Positions 44,224 through 53,937 of a stretch of DNA of 64,000 nucleotides are shown here, piece after piece. The translations under genes and the position numbers were made by a program. The stretch's first letter is position 1. Every line of letters starts with the position of its first letter. The notes below the pieces were generated by a model. The model was not told the origin of the DNA and did not search any database. It saw only the letters and a list, made by a program, of their open reading frames with translations. The DNA is from Cellulomonas taurus (lineage in GTDB: Bacteria > Actinomycetota > Actinomycetes > Actinomycetales > Cellulomonadaceae): contig NZ_CP051884.1 of NCBI RefSeq assembly GCF_012931845.1, positions 2,170,001 to 2,234,000 on the forward strand, given 5' to 3'.

Positions 44224-45318
44224 TCAACGGTTGAGACCGTCGGACCCCGCGACCGGCTCGGCGAGGGCCCCGGTCGCCTCCGCGGCGTCGGACCGGATGT
44301 CGATCCGCCAGCCGGTCAGCTTCGCGGCCAGACGGGCGTTCTGGCCCTCCTTGCCGATCGCCAGAGACAGCTGGTAGTCCGGCACGACGACCCGCGCCGC
44401 CCGGGTGTCGGGGTCCACCACCGTGACCGAGACCACGCGCGCCGGGGACAGGGCGTGTCGCACCATCTCCGCCGGGTCGTCCGAGTGGTCGACGATGTCG
44501 ATCTTCTCGCCCTGCAGCTCGGCCATCACCGCGCGCACCCGGGCGCCCATCGGGCCGATGCAGGCGCCCTTGGCACCCAGGCCCTGCACGTGCGAGCGCA
44601 CCGCCATCTTGGTGCGGTGACCCGACTCGCGGGCGAGCGCGGTGATCTCCACGCTGCCCTCGGCGATCTCCGGCACCTCCAGCTCGAAGAGCTTGCGCAC
44701 CAGGTTCGGGTGGGTGCGGGACAGCGTGATCTGCGGCCCCTTCGGTCCCCGGGCCACATCCAGCACGTAGGCGCGGATCCGGGCGCCGTGCGGGTACTCC
44801 TCGCCGGGCACCTGCTCGTGCTGCGGCAGCACCGCCTCGGTGCCGCCGACGTCCACCAGCACCACCCGCGGGTCGCGACCCTGCTGGATCACCCCGGACA
44901 GCACCTCGCCCTGCTTGTCGCGGAACTGGCCGAGCACCTGGTCGTCCTCGGCGTCGCGCAGCCGCTGCACGATCACCTGGCGGGCGGTGGCGGTCGCGAT
45001 CCGGCCGAAGCCGGTCGGCGTGTGGTCGAACTCCGGGCCCAGCTCGGTGCGCGGCGGGGCGGCGACCATCGCCGACTCCCCTGCCTCGCCGTCGCCCTCG
45101 GCCGGCTCCGGCTCAGCGGGGGCGACGGTGATCCGCTCGCGCGCCCAGACGGTCACGTGCCCGGACCGCCGGTCGAGCTCCACCCGGGCGTCCGGGTAGG
45201 CGTCCGGGGTGCGGTGGTACGCGGAGAGCAACGCCTGCTCGATCGCGGAGACCAGCACGTCCAGGCTGATCTCACGCTCGCGCTCGATCAACCGCAGTGC
45301 CTGCATGTCGATGTCCAT
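44224..45318 (-). CDS. nusA: Transcription termination/antitermination factor NusA
   Basis: A 364-residue NusA. The N-terminal RNA-polymerase-binding domain starts [16 protein letters not shown], followed by an S1 domain ([29 protein letters not shown]). KH1 and KH2 include [14 protein letters not shown] and [20 protein letters not shown]. The acidic repeats of enterobacterial NusA are absent, as usual in Actinobacteria. The ATG at 45318 is one base after the rimP stop codon and has GGAGG six bases upstream. Confidence 0.95.
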   Translation of the reverse strand: MDIDMQALRLIEREREISLDVLVSAIEQALLSAYHRTPDAYPDARVELDRRSGHVTVWARERITVAPAEPEPAEGDGEAGESAMVAAPPRTELGPEFDHTPTGFGRIATATARQVIVQRLRDAEDDQVLGQFRDKQGEVLSGVIQQGRDPRVVLVDVGGTEAVLPQHEQVPGEEYPHGARIRAYVLDVARGPKGPQITLSRTHPNLVRKLFELEVPEIAEGSVEITALARESGHRTKMAVRSHVQGLGAKGACIGPMGARVRAVMAELQGEKIDIVDHSDDPAEMVRHALSPARVVSVTVVDPDTRAARVVVPDYQLSLAIGKEGQNARLAAKLTGWRIDIRSDAAEATGALAEPVAGSDGLNR

Positions 45319-45319
45319 G

Positions 45320-45850
45320 TCAGTCCTCCTCGTCCTTGCCGCCGCGCAGCTCCACCTCGACCACACCCGCACGCACCGCCGACAGCGGCGTGCGCACCGG
45401 GTCACCCACCTTCGCCGGTCGGCCCTTCACCCCGGGGGTCTCCGGCGTGACGATCAGGGTCGCCTCGTCGGCGCCCTCCGGCTCGACCTCGACCAGACGG
45501 CCGCGCAGAGCGGCACCGTCCGCCAGCTCCAGCGCCACCAGGCGACCGATCGCCCGGGTGAAGTGACGGCGTGCCGTCATCGGGGCGGTCGCGCCCCGGG
45601 TGGACACCTCGAGGGTGTACCGCTCGGGCAGACGGTGGTCGATGGTCTCCAACGCGTCGGCGACCGCGCGGGTCACCGAGGCGACCGCGTCCAGGTCGAC
45701 CGAGTCGTCGGCCTCCTCCGGAGCATCCACCACGACCCGCAGGACGTGGCGGCCGCTCTCGCGCACCAGCTCCACATCCTCCAACCACAGACCGGCGGTG
45801 GACACCAGGGGTTCCACGAGCTCGCGGATCTCGCTGCTCGGCGCGGACAT
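45320..45850 (-). CDS. rimP: Ribosome maturation factor RimP
   Basis: A 176-residue 30S assembly factor. [22 protein letters not shown] begins the N-terminal domain, [11 protein letters not shown] is the conserved central motif, and an SH3-like C-terminal domain follows. The ATG at 45850 has AGGAGG five bases upstream. It is the first gene of the rimP-nusA-ylxR-infB operon and is divergent from the DUF4439 gene. The 167-base gap between them has no convincing promoter hexamers by eye. Confidence 0.92.
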   Translation of the reverse strand: MSAPSSEIRELVEPLVSTAGLWLEDVELVRESGRHVLRVVVDAPEEADDSVDLDAVASVTRAVADALETIDHRLPERYTLEVSTRGATAPMTARRHFTRAIGRLVALELADGAALRGRLVEVEPEGADEATLIVTPETPGVKGRPAKVGDPVRTPLSAVRAGVVEVELRGGKDEED

Positions 45851-46017
45851 GAGTCCTCCTGAAGTCGGCTTCCTCGGACGCCCGCCAGCGACGAGGCGAG
45901 AGAGCTGACGGTGTGTGGTTGTCATTCCTGGCGCGCTGCGTCGGTTCGGCGGACCGTCCCTTGCTGACCCCAGCCTACTGACTCCGAGGGCCGACGCGGT
46001 TCATGGCAGGATCGCGC

Positions 46018-47088
46018 GTGATGAGCACCACGTCCGCGCCCCGTCGCCGCAACCGTCTCGCCGCCCTGGTCACGGTCGCCGTCCTGGCCCTGTCCGGCTG
46101 CGGGCTGCGGCTGGAGACCCCGGATCCGACCGAGCCGACCCCGGATGCCGCCGAGGCGCTGCGTGCGGGTTCGGTGGATGACGCCCTCGCGCTGGCCGCC
46201 GGGTCCGAGCACCTGCTGGCGGGTGCCGACGCCGGGGTCGCCCCGGTGCTGACCCTGGTGCACGACGCGGCGTCCGCCCACGTGACGGCCCTCGGCGGCG
46301 AGTACGACTCGGGCCTGCCGGAGCCCACCCCGTCGCCGAGCACGACGACGGCGCCGGTGGCCGATGCCCCGGCGCTCCTGACCCTGCTCGGCAGCACGGC
46401 GGTCCGTGCGCGCTCCGACGCCCTGGCCGCCTCCGACTCGGGCACCGCGCGCCTGCTGGCCGCGATCGCCGCCGCCCGCGCGCAGCAGGCCACCCAGCTC
46501 GCCACCGCCCTGGGCACCGACATCCCGGCACTCACTGCGGACGCTTCAGAGACCTCAGACCCTGTGGACACTGCGGGCCCTGCGGACACTGCCACCTCGG
46601 CTGCCACCGACGGCGACGGATCCGGCTCCGGAGCCGGTGCCGCCACCACGGGGACCCCGGCGCTGGGCTCCGCCTCCGTGACCGCGCTGACCCTCGCCGA
46701 GGACCAGGCGGGCTACGGCTACGAGGTCGCGGCGGCCCGGCTGTCCGACACCGCCCGCACCGCAGCGCTGGCGCAGGCACGCAGCCACCGGGCGCGCGCC
46801 GAGGACTGGGCGCGGCTGGCCGGGATCGCGGGGACCGCGCAGGACCCGCGCCGGGTGGTCTACGACCTGGGCGCTGCCGCCGCCGACGCCGACACGGCGC
46901 GCACCTCCTGCGCGGCCCTGGAGCGCCGACTCGCCGACGTCTACGCCGACGCCCTGCTGGCCAGCGACGCGGACACCCCGGAGCGCACCGTGCTGGTCGA
47001 CCGCCTGCGCGGCGCGGCCCTCGATCAGCTCCGCTGGGGCGGGACCGCCACCGCCCTGCCGGGCATGGACGGGCTGGACGGCGCCTGA
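46018..47088 (+). CDS. DUF4439 lipoprotein (ferritin-like)
   Basis: A 356-residue secreted lipoprotein with basic residues, a hydrophobic stretch and lipobox LSGC at about residue 29. The C-terminal 140 residues (TLAEDQAGYGYEVAAARL and RSHRARAEDWARL) match the ferritin-like DUF4439 family. In between is a Thr/Ser/Asp/Gly-rich linker. GTG 46018 is chosen because AGGA lies six bases upstream; ATG 46021 is equally possible. Function unknown; the family commonly sits beside rimP. It converges on proS. Confidence 0.78.
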   Translation: MMSTTSAPRRRNRLAALVTVAVLALSGCGLRLETPDPTEPTPDAAEALRAGSVDDALALAAGSEHLLAGADAGVAPVLTLVHDAASAHVTALGGEYDSGLPEPTPSPSTTTAPVADAPALLTLLGSTAVRARSDALAASDSGTARLLAAIAAARAQQATQLATALGTDIPALTADASETSDPVDTAGPADTATSAATDGDGSGSGAGAATTGTPALGSASVTALTLAEDQAGYGYEVAAARLSDTARTAALAQARSHRARAEDWARLAGIAGTAQDPRRVVYDLGAAAADADTARTSCAALERRLADVYADALLASDADTPERTVLVDRLRGAALDQLRWGGTATALPGMDGLDGA

Positions 47089-47174
47089 CCCCTCCGTGCC
47101 GAACCCGGGAGCCTCCGGCCCGGCACGGTCCCCGCGATCCGCTGAGTCCGGGATCGGGGTCCGCCGACATGCGA

Positions 47175-47205
47175 ACGGCCCGGCCGGAGACTCCGACCGG
47201 GCCGT
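47175..47205. terminator. Bidirectional terminator between DUF4439 gene and proS
   Basis: A 9-bp outer stem, a C-A mismatch and a short inner stem (47175-47205) form an almost perfect inverted repeat, 27 bases from the proS stop codon and 86 bases from the DUF4439 stop codon. Confidence 0.75.
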
Positions 47206-47232
47206 GAGCGCGTCCGCGCGTCGTGCTCGTGC

Positions 47233-49041
47233 TCAGGCGAGCAGGGCGTCCACCAGCTCGGCGATCCGGTCGGCTGCCTGCTCGACCGGCACCTGCTCGG
47301 ACTGCGGACCGTCGGGGGTGACCACCCGGGGCCGCACCTCGATCACGCCGTCGGCCAGGCCGCGACCCACCACGGCCACCAACGGGACACCCAGCAGTTC
47401 GGCGTCGGCGAACTTCACGCCGGGCGAGACCTTCGGCCGGTCGTCGTAGAGCACCTCGATGCCCCGCGCGTCCAGGGTGGTCGCCAGCGCCTCGGCGGCC
47501 TCGAACACGGCGCTGTCCTTGCCGGTGGCGACCACGTGCACCTGGGCCGGCGCGACCTTGGCGGGCCAGGCGAGGCCCTTCTCGTCGTGGTTCGCCTCCG
47601 CCAGCGATGCCAGCACCCGGGTCACCCCGATGCCGTACGAACCCATGGTGACCACCTGGGACTTGCCGTTCTGGTCCAGCACGGTCAGGCCGAGGGCCTG
47701 CGCGTACTTGCGGCCGAGGGCGAAGATGTGCCCGATCTCGATGCCACGGGCCAGCTCCAGCGGTCCGGAGCCGTCCGGTGCCGGGTCGCCCGCACGCACC
47801 TCGGCGGCCTCGATGGTGCCGTCGGCGGTGAAGTCGCGTCCGGCGACCAGGTCGAAGACGTGCCGGCCGGGCTGGTTCGCACCGGTGATCCACCGGGTGC
47901 CGGTGACCACGCGCGGGTCGAGCAGGTAGCGCACGGCGGTACGACCCTCGTCGTCGATCGCCTTGCCCTCCGCGTTCGGGCCGAGCACGCCGGGGCCGAT
48001 GTAGCCCTTGACCAGCTCGGGGTGCGCAGCGAAGTCCGCCTCGACCGCGGTCTCGACCTCGGCCGGGGACAGGTTCGCCTCCAGCCGCTTGAGGTCGACC
48101 TCACGGTCACCGGGCAGGCCCACCACCAGGAGCTCGCGCTCCCCGGTGGGATGCACCAGGGCGAGCACCACGTTCTTCAGGGTGTCGGCGGCGGTCCACG
48201 GCCGGTCGGCCCGCGGGTGCGCCGCGTTCGCGACCGCAACCAGCGACTCGATCGTCGGGGTGTCCGGGGTGTCCTCGACGTGCGCGGCCGGGGCGTCGGA
48301 GAAGTCGACGGCCGGGGGCACGACGGTGGTCACCGCCTCGACGTTCGCCGCGTACCCACCGGGCGAGCGGACGAAGGTGTCCTCGCCGATCGCGGTCGGG
48401 GTGAGGAACTCCTCGGACCGCGAGCCGCCCATCGCACCGGAGGTGGCGGCCACGATCACGTACTCCAGGCCCAACCGGTCGAAGATCCGCTGGTAGGCGG
48501 CGCGCTGCAGCTGGTACGACGCCTCCAGACCCTCGTCGTCCAGGTCGAAGGAGTAGGCGTCCTTCATGATGAACTCACGGCCACGGATCAGACCGGCGCG
48601 GGGGCGGGCCTCGTCGCGGTACTTGGTCTGGATCTGGAAGAGCGCCAGCGGCAGCTCCTTGTAGGACGAGTACAGGTCCTTGACCAGGAGGGTGAACATC
48701 TCCTCGTGGGTTGGGGCGAGCAGGTAGTCGACCTCGCGACGGTCCTTGAGCCGGAACAGGTTCGGGCCGTACTCGGTCCACCGCCCGGTCGCCTCGTAGG
48801 GCTCGCGGGGCAGCAGCGCCGGGAAGTGCACCTCCTGCGCGCCCGCCGCCACCATCTCCTCGCGCACGACCTGCTCGACCTTGGCCAGCACCCGGAGTCC
48901 GAGCGGCAGCCAGGTGTAGATCCCCGGGGCGGCCCGGCGGATGTATCCGGCCCGGATGAGCAGCTTGTGGCTGGCCACCTCGGCGTCGGCGGGGTCCTCC
49001 CGCAGCGTGCGGAGGAAGAGCGTGGACAGGCGTAGGAGCAT
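47233..49041 (-). CDS. proS: Prolyl-tRNA synthetase, bacterial type
   Basis: A 602-residue class II aminoacyl-tRNA synthetase. Motif 1 lies around [20 protein letters not shown], motif 2 [23 protein letters not shown], and motif 3 [16 protein letters not shown]. Between motifs 2 and 3 is the YbaK-like editing insertion (about 220-390) that deacylates Ala-tRNA(Pro). A C-terminal anticodon-binding domain follows. The ATG at 49041 has no ribosome site but TAGGCT six bases upstream. Upstream lies a 512-base region with strong secondary structure. Confidence 0.96.
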   Translation of the reverse strand: MLLRLSTLFLRTLREDPADAEVASHKLLIRAGYIRRAAPGIYTWLPLGLRVLAKVEQVVREEMVAAGAQEVHFPALLPREPYEATGRWTEYGPNLFRLKDRREVDYLLAPTHEEMFTLLVKDLYSSYKELPLALFQIQTKYRDEARPRAGLIRGREFIMKDAYSFDLDDEGLEASYQLQRAAYQRIFDRLGLEYVIVAATSGAMGGSRSEEFLTPTAIGEDTFVRSPGGYAANVEAVTTVVPPAVDFSDAPAAHVEDTPDTPTIESLVAVANAAHPRADRPWTAADTLKNVVLALVHPTGERELLVVGLPGDREVDLKRLEANLSPAEVETAVEADFAAHPELVKGYIGPGVLGPNAEGKAIDDEGRTAVRYLLDPRVVTGTRWITGANQPGRHVFDLVAGRDFTADGTIEAAEVRAGDPAPDGSGPLELARGIEIGHIFALGRKYAQALGLTVLDQNGKSQVVTMGSYGIGVTRVLASLAEANHDEKGLAWPAKVAPAQVHVVATGKDSAVFEAAEALATTLDARGIEVLYDDRPKVSPGVKFADAELLGVPLVAVVGRGLADGVIEVRPRVVTPDGPQSEQVPVEQAADRIAELVDALLA

Positions 49042-49047
49042 GGCTGC

Positions 49048-49053
49048 AGCCTA
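49048..49053 (-). promoter_or_regulatory. -10 element, leaderless proS start
   Basis: TAGGCT on the minus strand, six bases before the proS ATG. Confidence 0.5.
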
Positions 49054-49079
49054 GTGGCCCGCCGGGTGCGGAGGGGGTC

Positions 49080-49240
49080 ACCCCCGCAGACCGTGCGATG
49101 TCGGCTGCGGGGGTGTGCCCGGACGGCCCCCTGTGACACGTCCGGGCATCCCCTGGCGACCACCCCGGTGCGATGACCGGGGCGGCGCACCTCCACACCG
49201 AACCCGAAGGGTCGGCCCCTGTAGTGGAGGTACGCCCCGT
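49080..49240 (-). other. Strongly structured element upstream of proS (possible small RNA)
   Basis: Stem A: 49080-49089 with 49105-49114, 10 bp. Stem B: 49116-49125 with 49139-49148, 10 bp. Stem C: 49185-49196 with 49224-49235, 12 bp including one G-U in the minus-strand RNA, enclosing a smaller hairpin and extended by a CGGGGC/GCCCCG pairing. A possible minus-strand -10 TAGAGT lies at 49257-49262 with a poor -35. Strand and function are uncertain. Confidence 0.35.
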
Positions 49241-49375
49241 GTGGAGCGCTGGCACGACTCTAGGTCATATCCCCTGTGACAAGCACCAACCGTCGGCGTT
49301 TCGTCCGGTGTTTCGCACAAGGCGAGCGACATATCGCCCGGACCGCCCCGAGCCGGTCCGGCGGGTGGACTGCGC

Positions 49376-49540
49376 GGCGGACGGGGTGCGGCACGGACAG
49401 GGCTGCGGGGCGGACGGGGCGTGGCACGGACAGGACTGCGGGGCGGACGGGGCGCGGCACGGACAGGGCTGCGGGTCGGCGGGGCTGCGGGGTCGACGGG
49501 GCTGCGGGGTCGACGGGGCTGCGGGGTCGACGGGGCTGCG
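49376..49540. repeat. Mixed tandem array: three 33-bp units then four 17-bp units
   Basis: Three 33-base copies (49376-49408, 49409-49441, 49442-49474; 2-3 differences each) are followed by 16-17-base units of GGTCGACGGGGCTGCGG at 49475, 49491, 49508 and 49525. Both unit types end in GGGCTGCGG or nearly so. The array stops 13 bases before the fpg start. Confidence 0.9.
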
Positions 49541-49553
49541 CCACGATGGTCCG

Positions 49554-50432
49554 ATGCCGGAGTTGCCCGAAGTCGAGTCGCTCGCCCAGTTCCTGCGGGA
49601 CCGCACCGTGGGCCGCACCGTGGCCGCCGTGGAGGTGGGGGCGATCAGTGCGCTGAAGACCTTCTCCCCCGCGCCGGACGCCCTGGTGGGCGGCACGGTC
49701 ACCGACGCGCGACGGCACGGCAAGTGGCTGGATCTGGCGGTGGGCACCGACCTGCACCTGGTGTTCCACCTGGCCCGGGCGGGCTGGCTGCGCTGGTCCG
49801 ACGCGCTGCCCGGCACCCCGGTCCGCCCCGGCCGCTCACCGCTCGCCCTGCGGGTACGGCTGGACGACGACTCCGGCTTCGACCTCACGGAGGCGGGGAC
49901 CCGCAAGCGCCTCGCGGTGTACCTGGTCCACGACCCGGCCGAGGTGCCGCAGATCGCCTCCCTCGGGGTCGACCCGCTCTCCGAGGAGTTCACCGTGCAG
50001 CGACTGGCCGATCTGATGGCGGCGAGGAACCAGCAGATCAAGGGGCTGCTGCGCGATCAACACCTGATCGCGGGGATCGGCAACGCCTACTCGGACGAGA
50101 TCCTGCTGGTGGCACGGACCAGTCCGTTCGCGCTCACCCGCTCCTTCGATGAGGAGCACACCGCACGGCTGCACGCCGCGGTGCACGACGTGCTGACCGA
50201 GGCGGTGGCGGCGTCGGCGGGCCGACCGGCGGCCGAGCTCAAGGACAGCAAGCGGCGCGGGATGCGGGTGCACGGCCGCACCGGTGAGCCGTGCCCCGGG
50301 TGGGACGGGGTGCCCTGCGGCGACACCGTGCACGAGGTGTCGTTCGCCGATTCGTCGCTGCAGTACTGCCCGACCTGCCAGACCGGTGGGACACCACTCG
50401 CGGATCGGCGGATGTCCCGGCTGCTGCGGTGA
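49554..50432 (+). CDS. Formamidopyrimidine-DNA glycosylase family protein
   Basis: A 292-residue Fpg/Nei enzyme that removes oxidised bases. MPELPEVESL supplies Pro2 and Glu3, RRHGKWLDL the conserved Lys, and LLRDQHLIAGIGNAYSDEIL the helix-two-turn-helix. The C-terminal zinc finger has four Cys (CPGWDGVPC ... CPTC), with a longer first loop than usual. The ATG at 49554 is dictated by Pro2 and has CACGAT six bases upstream. It is the second family member in the window. A longer in-frame extension through the repeat array is rejected. It converges on the GNAT gene. Confidence 0.85.
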   Translation: MPELPEVESLAQFLRDRTVGRTVAAVEVGAISALKTFSPAPDALVGGTVTDARRHGKWLDLAVGTDLHLVFHLARAGWLRWSDALPGTPVRPGRSPLALRVRLDDDSGFDLTEAGTRKRLAVYLVHDPAEVPQIASLGVDPLSEEFTVQRLADLMAARNQQIKGLLRDQHLIAGIGNAYSDEILLVARTSPFALTRSFDEEHTARLHAAVHDVLTEAVAASAGRPAAELKDSKRRGMRVHGRTGEPCPGWDGVPCGDTVHEVSFADSSLQYCPTCQTGGTPLADRRMSRLLR

Positions 50433-50459
50433 TCGCGGGCGCGGTGGTCAGAGCGGCGG

Positions 50460-51371
50460 TCAGAACAGCACGGTGGCGAACGTCCCCACCTGGCGGAAGC
50501 CGACCCGGCGGTACGCGGCGAGCGCCCGGGCGTTGTACCCGTTCGCGTACAGCGACACCACCGGTGCCACCTCCGCCCGGGTCTGGGCCACCACCGCGGC
50601 CATGCCGGACTCGGACAGTCCCGCGCCGCGCCGGTCGGGACGCACCCACACCCCCTGGACCTGCGCCACTCCCCCGGCGACCGCCCCCAGTTCGGCCTTG
50701 AACTCGACCTGACCGGTCGCGTCCATCCGCACGTAGGACCGGCGGTCCCGGATCAACCCGCGCACCCGCGCCTCGTAGGCGCCACCCGAACCGGCCAGCG
50801 GCGAGTACCCGACCTCCTCGGTGAACATCTGCACGCAGGCCGGCAGCAGGGCGTCGAACTCGTCCGGTCGGCTGAGCCGCACCTCGTCGTCGGCCGGAAA
50901 CGCGGGGTCGCGGTCCAGGACCATCGAGGGCTGGTCGGCCCGCACCTCACGGACCCGACCCCAGGCCGGCCGCAGCCTGTCCCACAAGCCGAGCGCCGCC
51001 GGCGCCTCGCCCACGATCGACGAGCAGCGGCGTCCCTGTGCCCGGCCGAAGGCACCGAAGGCGGTCAGGGCATGGTCGGCGATCTCGGCGCCGCGGGTCG
51101 GGTCGACGTCGGGCAGGTCGGGCACCACCGGGACCAGGTTCGCCCCGGACCAGCAGATCGCGACCAGCAGGCCGTCGACCTCGTAGCCCCACAGCTGCCC
51201 GCCGGTGCGGTGCAACCCGATCCGGGCGGCGTGCTCCAGCCGCACGGTGGCCAGCACCGACGCCACCGGGTCGAGCGCGCACACCGCGAGCGCCGCCGGC
51301 AGGTCCGCGTCGTCCAGGATCCGGCCCGTGCCGGGCCCGCTGCGCACCCCGATCCCGGCCCCGGCGCTCAT
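50460..51371 (-). CDS. GNAT acetyltransferase with DUF4081 N-terminus
   Basis: A 303-residue two-domain protein. The N-terminal half ([17 protein letters not shown]) fits DUF4081, and the C-terminal half is a GNAT fold with [24 protein letters not shown] and [18 protein letters not shown]. The same gene follows ispG in Mycobacterium tuberculosis. The ATG at 51371 overlaps the ispG stop by four bases (ATGA). Substrate unknown. Confidence 0.85.
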   Translation of the reverse strand: MSAGAGIGVRSGPGTGRILDDADLPAALAVCALDPVASVLATVRLEHAARIGLHRTGGQLWGYEVDGLLVAICWSGANLVPVVPDLPDVDPTRGAEIADHALTAFGAFGRAQGRRCSSIVGEAPAALGLWDRLRPAWGRVREVRADQPSMVLDRDPAFPADDEVRLSRPDEFDALLPACVQMFTEEVGYSPLAGSGGAYEARVRGLIRDRRSYVRMDATGQVEFKAELGAVAGGVAQVQGVWVRPDRRGAGLSESGMAAVVAQTRAEVAPVVSLYANGYNARALAAYRRVGFRQVGTFATVLF

Positions 51372-52522
51372 GACACCTGCACCACCGGAGCGGCGCCGTC
51401 CACCTGTTCCATGCCCTCGGCCAGGCGCATGGCCTCCTCGATCAGGGTCTCGACGATCGCCGACTCGGGCACCGTCCGGACCACCTCGCCCTTGACGAAG
51501 ATCTGGCCCTTGCCGTTGCCGGAGGCCACCCCCAGGTCAGCCTCGCGCGCCTCGCCGGGGCCGTTGACGACGCAGCCCATCACGGCCACCCGCAGCGGCA
51601 CGCTCATGCCCTCCAGCCCGGCGGTGACCCGCTCGGCCAGGGAGTACACGTCCACCTGCGCGCGCCCGCACGACGGGCAGGACACGATCTCCAGCTTGCG
51701 CGGCCGCAGGTTCAGCGACTGCAGGATCTGGATGCCGACCTTGACCTCCTCCACCGGCGGCGCGGAGAGCGAGACCCGGATCGTGTCGCCGATCCCCTGG
51801 CTCAGCAGCGCCCCGAAGGCGGTGGCCGACTTGATGGTGCCCTGGAACGCCGGTCCGGCCTCGGTCACACCCAGGTGCAGCGGCCAGTCGCCGCGCTCGG
51901 ACAGCAGCTCGTAGGCGCGCACCGTCACCACCGGGTCGTGGTGCTTCACCGAGATCTTGAAGTCGTGGAAGTCGTGCTCCTCGAAGAGCGAGGCCTCCCA
52001 CACCGCGGACTCGACCAGCGCCTCCGGCGTCGCCTTGCCGTACTTCGCCAGCAGGCGGGGATCCAACGACCCGGCATTGACCCCGATCCGCAGCGACACG
52101 CCCGCCTGGTCGGCTGCCCGGGCGATCTCGCGCACCTGGTCGTCGAACTTGCGGATGTTCCCCGGGTTGACCCGCACCGCCGCACACCCGGCGTCGATGG
52201 CCGCGTAGACGTAGCGCGGCTGGAAGTGGATGTCGGCGACCACCGGGATCTGCGACTTGCGCGCGATGGCGGGCAGGGCGTCGGCGTCGTCCTGGGTGGG
52301 CACGGCGACCCGGACGATGTCGCACCCGGCGGCTGTCAGCTCGGCGATCTGCTGGAGCGTGGCGTTGATGTCGGCGGTCACCGTGGTGGTCATCGACTGC
52401 ACGCTCACCGGGGCGTCACCGCCGACGTCGACCGAGCCCACCTTGATCTTCCTGGTGGGTCGCCGCGGAGCCAGGACCGGGGCCGGCGGTTCGGGCATCC
52501 CCAGGGCGATAGGCATCGTCAC
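51368..52522 (-). CDS. ispG: 4-hydroxy-3-methylbut-2-enyl diphosphate synthase (IspG/GcpE)
   Basis: A 384-residue MEP-pathway iron-sulfur enzyme. The [4Fe-4S] ligands are Cys282, Cys285 and Cys317 with Glu324 (SCPSCGR and GCVVNGPGE). The TIM barrel contains [13 protein letters not shown] and [14 protein letters not shown] 52522 has GATGAT six bases upstream; ATG 52516 is possible. It works downstream of Dxr, encoded 4 kb away. A hairpin separates it from rseP. Confidence 0.95.
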   Translation of the reverse strand: MTMPIALGMPEPPAPVLAPRRPTRKIKVGSVDVGGDAPVSVQSMTTTVTADINATLQQIAELTAAGCDIVRVAVPTQDDADALPAIARKSQIPVVADIHFQPRYVYAAIDAGCAAVRVNPGNIRKFDDQVREIARAADQAGVSLRIGVNAGSLDPRLLAKYGKATPEALVESAVWEASLFEEHDFHDFKISVKHHDPVVTVRAYELLSERGDWPLHLGVTEAGPAFQGTIKSATAFGALLSQGIGDTIRVSLSAPPVEEVKVGIQILQSLNLRPRKLEIVSCPSCGRAQVDVYSLAERVTAGLEGMSVPLRVAVMGCVVNGPGEAREADLGVASGNGKGQIFVKGEVVRTVPESAIVETLIEEAMRLAEGMEQVDGAAPVVQVS

Positions 52523-52539
52523 CGGGTCATCATCGCACC

Positions 52540-52556
52540 GTGCGGGTGGCCCGCAC
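52540..52556 (-). other. Short hairpin between rseP and ispG
   Basis: A 7-bp GTGCGGG/CCCGCAC stem with a 3-base loop, just after the rseP stop codon and before the ispG -10. It could end part of the rseP transcript. Confidence 0.4.
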
Positions 52557-52564
52557 GTCGGCGG

Positions 52565-53872
52565 TCACCCGGTCACCGGGTTCACGATGTCGGCGAGCAT
52601 CAGCACCAGGCTCATGCCGCCGAGCAGCACGAACACCCCGAGAGCGAGGGGCTGGAGCCGCGCGGCGTCCGCGGGCCGGGGCCGTGGCAGCTTGCGCAGG
52701 CGGGCGAACTGCCGCTTGACGCCCTCCCACAGCGCGGCAGCGACGTGACCACCGTCCAGCGGCACCAGCGGGATCAGGTTGAACACGAACAGCGCCAGGT
52801 TCAGCGCGGCGACCAGTTCCAGCATGCTGGCGATCCGCAGACCGGTGCCCACGCCGTCGGCGGAGCCGATCTGACCGGCGATCTGGCCCACCCCGACCAG
52901 GCTGATCACGCCGTTGGCGTCCCGCTCCCCGCCGCCGAAGGCCGACTGGACCGTGTTCGTGACGGTGACCGGGAGTTGGACCACCGCCTTCGCGGTCTGC
53001 CAGGTGCCCTGGGCGGCGAGTGACAGCGCGTCGGTCACCGGTTGCCGAACCAGCTCGTCGGCGGGGGTGATCCCGACGAAGCCGACCTCGGAGGTGACCG
53101 CGTTGCCCGCGGCGTCGGTGACCACTTGACCGGCGGCGTCGACCTGCGGACGCTCCGCCGCGACCGGGGTCAGCTGCAGGGTGAGGTCCGCACCATCGCG
53201 TCGGACCACCACGGGCACCGTCTGCCCGGCGTCCTCCCGGATCATCGCGGACACCTGGTTCCACGAGTCCACTGCCCGGCCGTCGTAGGACACGATGGTG
53301 TCGCCGGGCCGCAGACCGGCGGCGGCACCCGGCGACTCGGCGGCGTCCGCCGGGCACTCGGTGGCGGTGAACCCGGCGGGCAGGACGCATTGGCTGACCG
53401 ACGCCAACGTGGTCGAGGACTGCGGGATGCCGATCCCGGTATAGGTGACACCGAGCAGCACCACGGCGATCAGCAGGTTCATCACCGGCCCACCGAGCAT
53501 CACCACCAGCTTCTTCGGCGTGGAGAGCCGGTAGAACGCCCGGTGGTCCTCCCCCGGGCGGATCTCCTCGGCGCTCGCCTCCCGTGCCTCGGCGGCGATC
53601 CGGCTGAAGAAGCCGCGCACCGGCGGGTTGCCCACCGCCTCCGGGGTCGGGTACATGCCGATCAACCGGACGTAGCCGCCCAACGGGATGGCCTTGATGC
53701 CGTACTCGGTCTCGCCCCGGGTCCGCGACCACAGGGTCGGCCCGAAGCCGACGAAGTACTGACTGACCCGGACCCCGAACTTCTTCGCGGGCACCATGTG
53801 CCCCACCTCGTGCAGCGCGATGGAGACCAACACGCCCACGACCAGGACCAGCACACCGATCGCGTAAGCCAT
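52565..53872 (-). CDS. rseP: Site-2 protease, M50 family (RseP/Rip1-like)
   Basis: A 435-residue intramembrane zinc metalloprotease. HEVGH at residues 21-25 lies in the first membrane segment, and the second zinc motif NLIPLVPLDGGH is in a later segment. A PDZ domain (AAGLRPGDTIVSYDGRAVDSW) lies between. Rip1-type proteases cleave anti-sigma factors and other membrane proteins. The ATG at 53872 has GGAG four bases upstream. ispG and the GNAT gene follow as in mycobacteria, but dxr is displaced. Confidence 0.93.
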   Translation of the reverse strand: MAYAIGVLVLVVGVLVSIALHEVGHMVPAKKFGVRVSQYFVGFGPTLWSRTRGETEYGIKAIPLGGYVRLIGMYPTPEAVGNPPVRGFFSRIAAEAREASAEEIRPGEDHRAFYRLSTPKKLVVMLGGPVMNLLIAVVLLGVTYTGIGIPQSSTTLASVSQCVLPAGFTATECPADAAESPGAAAGLRPGDTIVSYDGRAVDSWNQVSAMIREDAGQTVPVVVRRDGADLTLQLTPVAAERPQVDAAGQVVTDAAGNAVTSEVGFVGITPADELVRQPVTDALSLAAQGTWQTAKAVVQLPVTVTNTVQSAFGGGERDANGVISLVGVGQIAGQIGSADGVGTGLRIASMLELVAALNLALFVFNLIPLVPLDGGHVAAALWEGVKRQFARLRKLPRPRPADAARLQPLALGVFVLLGGMSLVLMLADIVNPVTG

Positions 53873-53937
53873 CTCACTCCATCCTCGCTCCGGAACCGGA
53901 CCATGGTGCCGCAGTTGTCTGGATGTGCGCTGGACGT

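Larger units (their letters stand above)
49042..49553. other. 512-bp gene-free region between proS and fpg
   Basis: From proS outward it holds the proS -10, two adjacent 10-bp hairpins, a 12-bp stem-loop, an 11-base direct repeat CCCCTGTGACA (49128-49138 and 49271-49281), and a mixed 33-bp/17-bp repeat array ending 13 bases before fpg. No credible protein-coding frame was found. Confidence 0.7.

Noticed and set aside
49080-49240. RNase P RNA, 6C RNA or a proline T-box as the identity of the structured element.
   Set aside because: The conserved RNase P core sequences, the six-C loops and the T-box/specifier elements are not present by eye.
49376-49540. A CRISPR-like array upstream of fpg (and likewise the other tandem repeats).
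   Set aside because: The units are directly adjacent, with no unique spacers, and no cas genes are in the window.
49173-49553. An in-frame N-terminal extension of fpg through the repeat array.
   Set aside because: Fpg/Nei enzymes need a processed N-terminal Pro2, which ATG 49554 provides; the extension is repeat-encoded Gly/Cys/Arg-rich sequence.
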